A stretch of 7,423 nucleotides of DNA from assembly GCA_017694145.1 (NCBI GenBank), contig JADINF010000124.1, positions 1-7,423 on the forward strand, read 5' to 3'. Below are positions 1 to 5,000 of this stretch, piece after piece (positions within the stretch are counted from its first letter, which is position 1; each line of letters starts with the position of its first letter). The notes below the pieces were generated by a model. The model had not been told where the DNA came from and ran no database searches. It saw nothing but the letters and a program-made list of their open reading frames with translations. Both the position numbers and the translations under genes were made by a program. Source of the stretch: Candidatus Stercoripulliclostridium pullicola. GTDB lineage: Bacteria > Bacillota > Clostridia > Christensenellales > DTU072.

Positions 1-2000
1 GCGCACATGAGATCGGTAGCGCTCCGCGAAAAATCGGTGAGGATATAATTACCCACCTTATAGCTCCAGTTACCGTCCGAACGGAACCGCGCGAGCATAT
101 CGGCATAAACGTAAATGCGCGCGTAGCGCGTGAGAGTGGTCGTTGTCGGCACGCTGTAAGCGGGCAGGAAATGCGTAAGCAGATTTATGGTGCGGATATT
201 CAGATTTCCCCAGAAAGGATCCTTGCCGTAATACGAAGAAAGATTATATATCGTTATCTCGCTGAATTCCGTTTCCTGGAAGCACCAGTCGCCGAGCGTT
301 TTGAGTTTACTTTCGGTAGGGAACGAAACGCTCGTAAGCGACACGTTCGCGAACGCCTGCATACCTATCGTTTCGAGGGAAGCGGGGAAGCTCTGTAAAG
401 TATAGTTCGTCATTCCCGCAGAGGAAGCGAATGCCAATGCGCCTATCCATTTAAGTCCTTCGCCGAGATACACGCCCGTGGGGTGAGTCTGACTCCGATC
501 GTAAGGTTTAAGCGAAGTGCAGTTGTAGAACATATAATCGGTGATGACGGGAAGTCCGAAGTCTGCGGCTACTATCACCTGCGAGCCCGAAGTCGTGAAC
601 CCGAAACCCGTGAATACCGTCGTAAGCGATGTACTTCCGTAGAATACTCCCTCGCCTATCGAATATTCCGAATAATCGTAATAACCTTCGTTATCCTTAT
701 TTTCGGTTATGACGGAAACGTCTGAAGAAAGCGCGGAACCCTTCTCGAAAAGCACTTTGACGAAAAGCGATTCCCGGAATGCGTATTTACCTATTTTAAC
801 GACGCTTGCGGGAATAATTACGGTTTTCTCCAAACCGTTGTCGTAGAGATAATTGTCGCGCCCGGGGATATATATCCTCGTGACGTCGAAGCCGGAGCGA
901 CTGAAAGCGTAATCCCCTATCTCCTTCAAAGTAGAAGGCAGACAGGCAACTCTCTGGGTGGAATTCTTGTTGCCTCTTCCGAGGTAGATCGTGCCGCAGT
1001 CCCGGAAAGCCGCTCTGCCTATGATCTCCACGCTGCCGAGATCTATCATCATATCGACGCAATTCTGGAAAGCGCCCTCGTCTATCGTTTTCACGCTTGC
1101 GGGAAGCACGAAGTTTTTGTTGCTGCCCACGCTGCTGAAAGCGTAACGCCCTATGGTAGTTACGGGCAGTCCGTCTATTTCCGCGGGGATGATTATGTCG
1201 AAGGAGGTGGCTTTGCCTTCGTCGGTAAGTCCCGTGATCGTCACCGTCTCCCCGTCGGACGAATATTTAATTGCGCGCGCGTAGCGGGCGTAGACCGTGA
1301 CGTCGGTGTAGAGGAGATAACTTTTATTCGCTTCGAATTTCTCCCCGCCGTCGGGTTCGGTATACCAGCCCGCGAAAATGTATCCCGCAACGCCGTACTG
1401 TCCTTCCGCGGTACCGTTCATATCGGCGTCCAAAGGCGCGCGCGGCGTAGCGCCGTAAGAAACGGTAACTTCCTGCGCGCTTTCCGCACCCTCGGGAAGA
1501 TTGCTCGCGCTCATGTCGAAAACCACCGTGAACGTGGGATTCACTCTCACGGTGACGGTATTATCGGAAGTGATCGTAAGCTTTCGCGATTCGCTCCCCG
1601 TAGAATATTTTACTTCGCTCACCGTGACGGTGAATTCGCCTTCTTTGAGCGCTGTTTTCCGATCGTGAAGATATATCGTATTGTTGTCGGAGCCTTTGCC
1701 GAAATCTTCGGCGGCGATCTCTTCGTCGTTGACGACTATCGAATTTACGGTATATCCCGCGGCGTTGTTGAGATTTATCTCGACGTCGTAATTCTCGGTA
1801 ATATTATTGGATACCTGCAGGCAGACGTCGCCTTCGGAATCCTCGTTCAGACCGTTCAACGCAGGTATCACCCTGATACTGTGGAAAGTGAGCTTCGCCG
1901 AATTATTTTCGCCGCCGCTCTGATTACCGCCGCCGCAACCCGCAAGGGCGAAACAGACAGCCGCGATCGATATTACCGTTATCAGAAGAATTTTCTTCAT
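1..2000 (-). CDS. Surface lipoprotein with InlB-type repeat and BspA-like leucine-rich repeats (3' partial)
   Basis: I translated this frame by hand from ATG at 2000-1998; it stays open to the left edge (666 complete codons), so the C terminus is missing. The start is fixed by AAGGAG five bases upstream and by an immediate signal peptide: MKK, a hydrophobic stretch, then FALAGC, a lipobox with Cys22 as the lipidated residue. A Gly/Asn/Ser spacer follows. Residues about 35-155 form an unassigned beta-rich region. Residues about 157-240 match the InlB/Listeria-Bacteroides repeat (GYIFAGWYTEPDGG, then TDVTVYARY at its end). Residues about 267-655 hold some eleven BspA-type leucine-rich repeats of the form IPASVxxIGxYAF and a closing IYVYADMLARF...W segment that resembles the usual end of such arrays. 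BspA-family repeats are known for surface binding of host proteins or other bacteria; the ligand here cannot be read. It is the second gene of a probable two-gene or longer operon with the giant surface protein. Confidence 0.96.
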   Translation of the reverse strand, partial: MKKILLITVISIAAVCFALAGCGGGNQSGGENNSAKLTFHSIRVIPALNGLNEDSEGDVCLQVSNNITENYDVEINLNNAAGYTVNSIVVNDEEIAAEDFGKGSDNNTIYLHDRKTALKEGEFTVTVSEVKYSTGSESRKLTITSDNTVTVRVNPTFTVVFDMSASNLPEGAESAQEVTVSYGATPRAPLDADMNGTAEGQYGVAGYIFAGWYTEPDGGEKFEANKSYLLYTDVTVYARYARAIKYSSDGETVTITGLTDEGKATSFDIIIPAEIDGLPVTTIGRYAFSSVGSNKNFVLPASVKTIDEGAFQNCVDMMIDLGSVEIIGRAAFRDCGTIYLGRGNKNSTQRVACLPSTLKEIGDYAFSRSGFDVTRIYIPGRDNYLYDNGLEKTVIIPASVVKIGKYAFRESLFVKVLFEKGSALSSDVSVITENKDNEGYYDYSEYSIGEGVFYGSTSLTTVFTGFGFTTSGSQVIVAADFGLPVITDYMFYNCTSLKPYDRSQTHPTGVYLGEGLKWIGALAFASSAGMTNYTLQSFPASLETIGMQAFANVSLTSVSFPTESKLKTLGDWCFQETEFSEITIYNLSSYYGKDPFWGNLNIRTINLLTHFLPAYSVPTTTTLTRYARIYVYADMLARFRSDGNWSYKVGNYILTDFSRSATDLMC
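36..1202 (-). repeat. BspA-type leucine-rich repeat array (protein level)
   Basis: About eleven LRR_5-like units occur between residues 267 and 655 of the lipoprotein. Their key Phe residues are at about 288, 311, 332, 366, 408, 453, 491, 524, 550, 574 and 596. Clear examples are LPASVKTIDEGAF, LPSTLKEIGDYAF, IPASVVKIGKYAF and FPASLETIGMQAF. Spacing is the family's usual 21-26 residues at both ends but 33-45 in the middle, where extra loops such as the acidic/Tyr-rich ENKDNEGYYDYSEY sit. The array closes with IYVYADMLARFRSDGNW, like the C-terminal cap segment of many BspA proteins. The repeats are divergent at the DNA level. Confidence 0.88.
1281..1532 (-). other. InlB / Listeria-Bacteroides-type repeat domain (single copy)
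   Basis: Residues about 157-240 of the lipoprotein show the marks of the InlB B-repeat (Flg_new) family. An opening beta strand FTVVFDMSA is followed by VTVSYGATPRAP, then the signature GYIFAGWYTEPDGGEKF, and the closing strand TDVTVYARY. The family is a small ubiquitin-like beta fold common in Gram-positive and Bacteroidales surface proteins, usually in tandem. Here I see only one complete copy, placed directly before the leucine-rich repeats. Confidence 0.85.
1935..2000 (-). other. Lipoprotein signal peptide and lipobox
   Basis: Residues 1-22 of the lipoprotein are two lysines after the Met, a hydrophobic core (ILLITVISIAAVCFALAG) and Cys22. L-A-G-C is a textbook lipobox, so signal peptidase II should cut before Cys22 after lipidation by Lgt. 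The following residues, GGGNQSGGENNS, are a flexible spacer that would lift the folded part away from the membrane. Confidence 0.95.
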
Positions 2001-2042
2001 ATTTTCTCCTTAAGACTCCCTATTCGCGCGTTTCCGTTACCT
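2001..2042 (-). other. Short intergenic gap, no terminator or promoter seen
   Basis: The 42 bases between the TAA of the giant surface protein and the ATG of the lipoprotein contain the ribosome binding site. I see no inverted repeat followed by a T-run and no convincing -35/-10 pair. The gap is too short to hold much else. The simplest reading is read-through transcription from the upstream gene, so the two proteins would be made from one message. Confidence 0.75.
2006..2011 (-). promoter_or_regulatory. Ribosome binding site of the lipoprotein gene
   Basis: On the minus strand the bases before the ATG at 2000 read TTAAGGAGAAAAT, giving AAGGAG five bases from the start codon. It is a near-consensus Shine-Dalgarno sequence and decides the start of the lipoprotein. 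The signal peptide begins directly after it, which supports the same choice. Confidence 0.9.
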
Positions 2043-5000
2043 TTAATTCGAATTTCCTTCTCCGCTTTTATCTTTTTTCTTCTTTACGGCGACAATAACC
2101 ACCGCGACGATTGCGCCTATGAGCACGACGCCGCCCGCTACCGAACCGCCGATTATCCACTTCTTTTTCGTTTCCTCGCTCATCGTCACGTTGACGCCGC
2201 CGGACTGGGTGCCGCCGCCGTTACCGCCTTCGGGCGCCCCTGAGGAATTGCCGCCCTCATTGTCGTCCTCTCCCGGAGCTTCGGGTCCATCGGGCTCACC
2301 GCTTTCCGGCTCCTCTATCGTCACTTCGAGTATGCGCGTCAACAGAACTTCCGTACCGAGTCGAATTTCTATCTTCAGTTTCCCGGAAGTCGTGACCGTA
2401 TACTCGTCACCTATAACGGCGGCGCCGTTCACGTACATGTACGCCGCGCCCGCGAGTTCCGGGGCTATGTCGGCTTTGATCACGTACGAATGAAGCGCGC
2501 TTACCGACTCCGTAACGTCGGGCGAGATCGCGTCGATATCCGTTTCCGTATCCGCAGACGGATCCTTACCGGTGACGGAGAAGGCGTTTTCGGTATCTAC
2601 GTAAGAAGTAATGACGTACGGAATGTTTTTCACGACGGCGAAGTTTGAGGACGTCGGGGTGAATACTATCGAATAAGTATATCTTCCGTATACGAGCAAC
2701 TGCTTGGGAGTGCGCTCCGTAAAGTCGAACGTACCCTCCAATTTAACGCTACCGAAATACGCTTCCGCGCTCGTAATATCCGCAGAGGACAGTACGTATC
2801 CCGTTCTGTAGGCTAATGGCTCGCGCTCGCTGACGCGGATCTCCGGAGTCGCCGCGCTTATATTTACTTTCACCGTGAAAGCTTTGGAAAGATACCCTTC
2901 CGCTTTCAATGTGACGGTAACGGTATATTCGCCCGCGTTTACGGGGCGCGAGGAGTATTCCACGGTAACTTCCGTATCCGCGGGCAAGCCGCTTACGGGT
3001 ATTTCTGCGGGAAGCCCCGTATAAGTTACGTTCACGTCGTTCACCGTAGTTTCATCGGGGAAGGCGTGATATGCCACCGTAAGTTCCTTGGCTTCGGCGT
3101 TCGCTTTTTCGGCGATATAATCGGCGTAAAGCTTTTCGCCGTCGAGCACCTTTATATCCGCGAATACCGCGAACGTCGCGGGTGCGGAGGAATCGAAGCC
3201 GGGCACTGTATAGGTTATCGCAAGCGTATCCGCAGCGAAAGGCGCGTACCCTTCGACGTAATTAACGGAGAACGTATCCGGTACGCTCGCGCCGAGATAG
3301 ACCGTTGCGGGCGTTATCTCGTATCTGACAGTCGCGGGAAGTATCGTCACGGTGAATTCTTTAAGTTCGCCCTTAACGGAATAACAGTTCACTTTGGTTC
3401 CGTCGGGCGCGTCGAGCATATTGACGGCTTCTGCGGTGAGCGTGTAAACGTCCGCGTGCTTCAATTCAGCGGAATACGAGATATTCACTTTAAGTCCGTC
3501 CGCGAAAGTGACGGGACCTTTGTCGACGTACGTTAAGTCGAACGAGGCGGGCATCGCGAGCGCCGCGCCGTTATACAAATATTCTTCTTCGAAACCGAAA
3601 TTCGCGTTCACTTTGCCCCAATCGAAAGACACTTCGCAGGGCTTGATCTTCACCGCTTTCTCGGCGCCGGTAACCGTGAAACGCACCGCTTCCACTCCGT
3701 CGACGATAAGCGGATCCGCCGAAATTATGTCGTATTCGTAGGGTACGGGATAGAGCGTCGTCGTGCCGATATAATAAACCACGGTTTCCGTTCTTGGCGC
3801 GCCGCCGAGCGTGAATTCCGTAGATAACGCCACGTCGGGATAGCTCTTACCGCTTTTGCGGTACAGCTCCCCGTAAACGTATTCGCTTTGCGCCTTTCCC
3901 GTGAAATCGAGCGTTACTTCCGCCGCCGTCAAGGTAAAGACGAGCGTGGAGCTCGCTCCCGAAGCGAATATGTAATTCTTGTTGAGCGACGTGACCGTAA
4001 GTGCGTATTCTGCGGGTAATTCCGCGCTTTCGGCGCATTTGACCCCGAACGAAACCGTTTCGCCCGAGATCACCCCTTCCGTCGTAAGCGCGTTGACCAT
4101 ATCCGCTATTTCGGCTTCCGAGTACGGCGCGCCTTTATACTCTACGCTCGCTAGCTCCGAAAGGAACGACACCGTAAGCGGAACTATCTCGAAAGAAACC
4201 GCCGCAGTGCTCTTCCACGCGGTGTAATTCGCAGTGGTAGGCGTGAGTTCGAGAGTAATATCTTCCGCGAGCACCGCATCTTTGAACGTTATGGCTTCGG
4301 CGCTTTCGTAACGCTTGCGTACGCCCGCTTCGTCCGTGAGGGTGTATCCGTACTTGACGGTGTACGCCGCGCCCTTTCCCAATTCGGCAGGGTTGAACGC
4401 TATCACGAATTCGCTTCCGTCGTAATCGCGGCGCATTCCGTCCGTAAGTATCGCGGACGAGCCCGAATGCGTGACGTACAGCCCGCTCAGAACGGTTGCC
4501 GCAGGCTCGATGTAAAATTCCAGAGTTTCTTCGTATCCGTAGAATTCGTCGCTTTCGGATATTTTCAGCTCAACGCGATATGCGTTTCGGTAGACGTCGC
4601 CGTCTTTGACGTTGGCGTCGGTTGGTATCCCCGTAAAAGGCGTTTCCGTTCCTCCGGAAAGAATATAATACTTGGGATATCCTTCGTCGAATACGTAGCT
4701 CGCGCCGTTGAAATCGAGTACGACGGGCTCTCCCGTATATACGTAGGTATTTTTCATGTTTACCGTATAACTGCGTTTACCTACCGTAAGGAACGCTTCC
4801 TTCGAGGATACCGTCACACGGTAATTGCCCTTCACGTTGCTTTCGCCGAGAAGTTTAAGCGTTATCGGAAGCTTCGATCCCGCTTTGGTCGCGTTTTTGA
4901 CGTAATCGCTCCCTATCGAATAATCCACGCCGACCGTAAGGTTGTCGAGATAATTCTCCACTTCCGCCCCGCCGTCGGTGCGGTAAGCCTTGAGCGTATA

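Noticed and set aside
796..1062. Minus-strand open frame of 88 codons and similar short Arg-rich frames (3847-4038, 5743-6234, 6358-6714)
   Set aside because: They overlap the two real genes in a different frame of the same strand and give Arg-rich, low-plausibility proteins.
2073..2078. A-run (six A on the minus strand) in the Lys-rich tail as a possible slippery site
   Set aside because: The in-frame codons do not form a standard slippery heptamer, no stimulatory structure is evident, and a shift would change only the last dozen residues.
1665..2243. Plus-strand open frame of 192 codons crossing the gap between the two genes
   Set aside because: It is antisense to the signal peptide of the lipoprotein and the membrane anchor of the giant protein, both of which are convincing. 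Its translation shows no domain or signal, and no good ribosome binding site was seen.
3012..3027. Fifteen-base match (agccccgtataagtt) shared with about 5134-5148
   Set aside because: Both copies encode the same TYTGL motif, though in different parts of the Ig-like unit. The similarity does not extend and is explained by similar codon choice.
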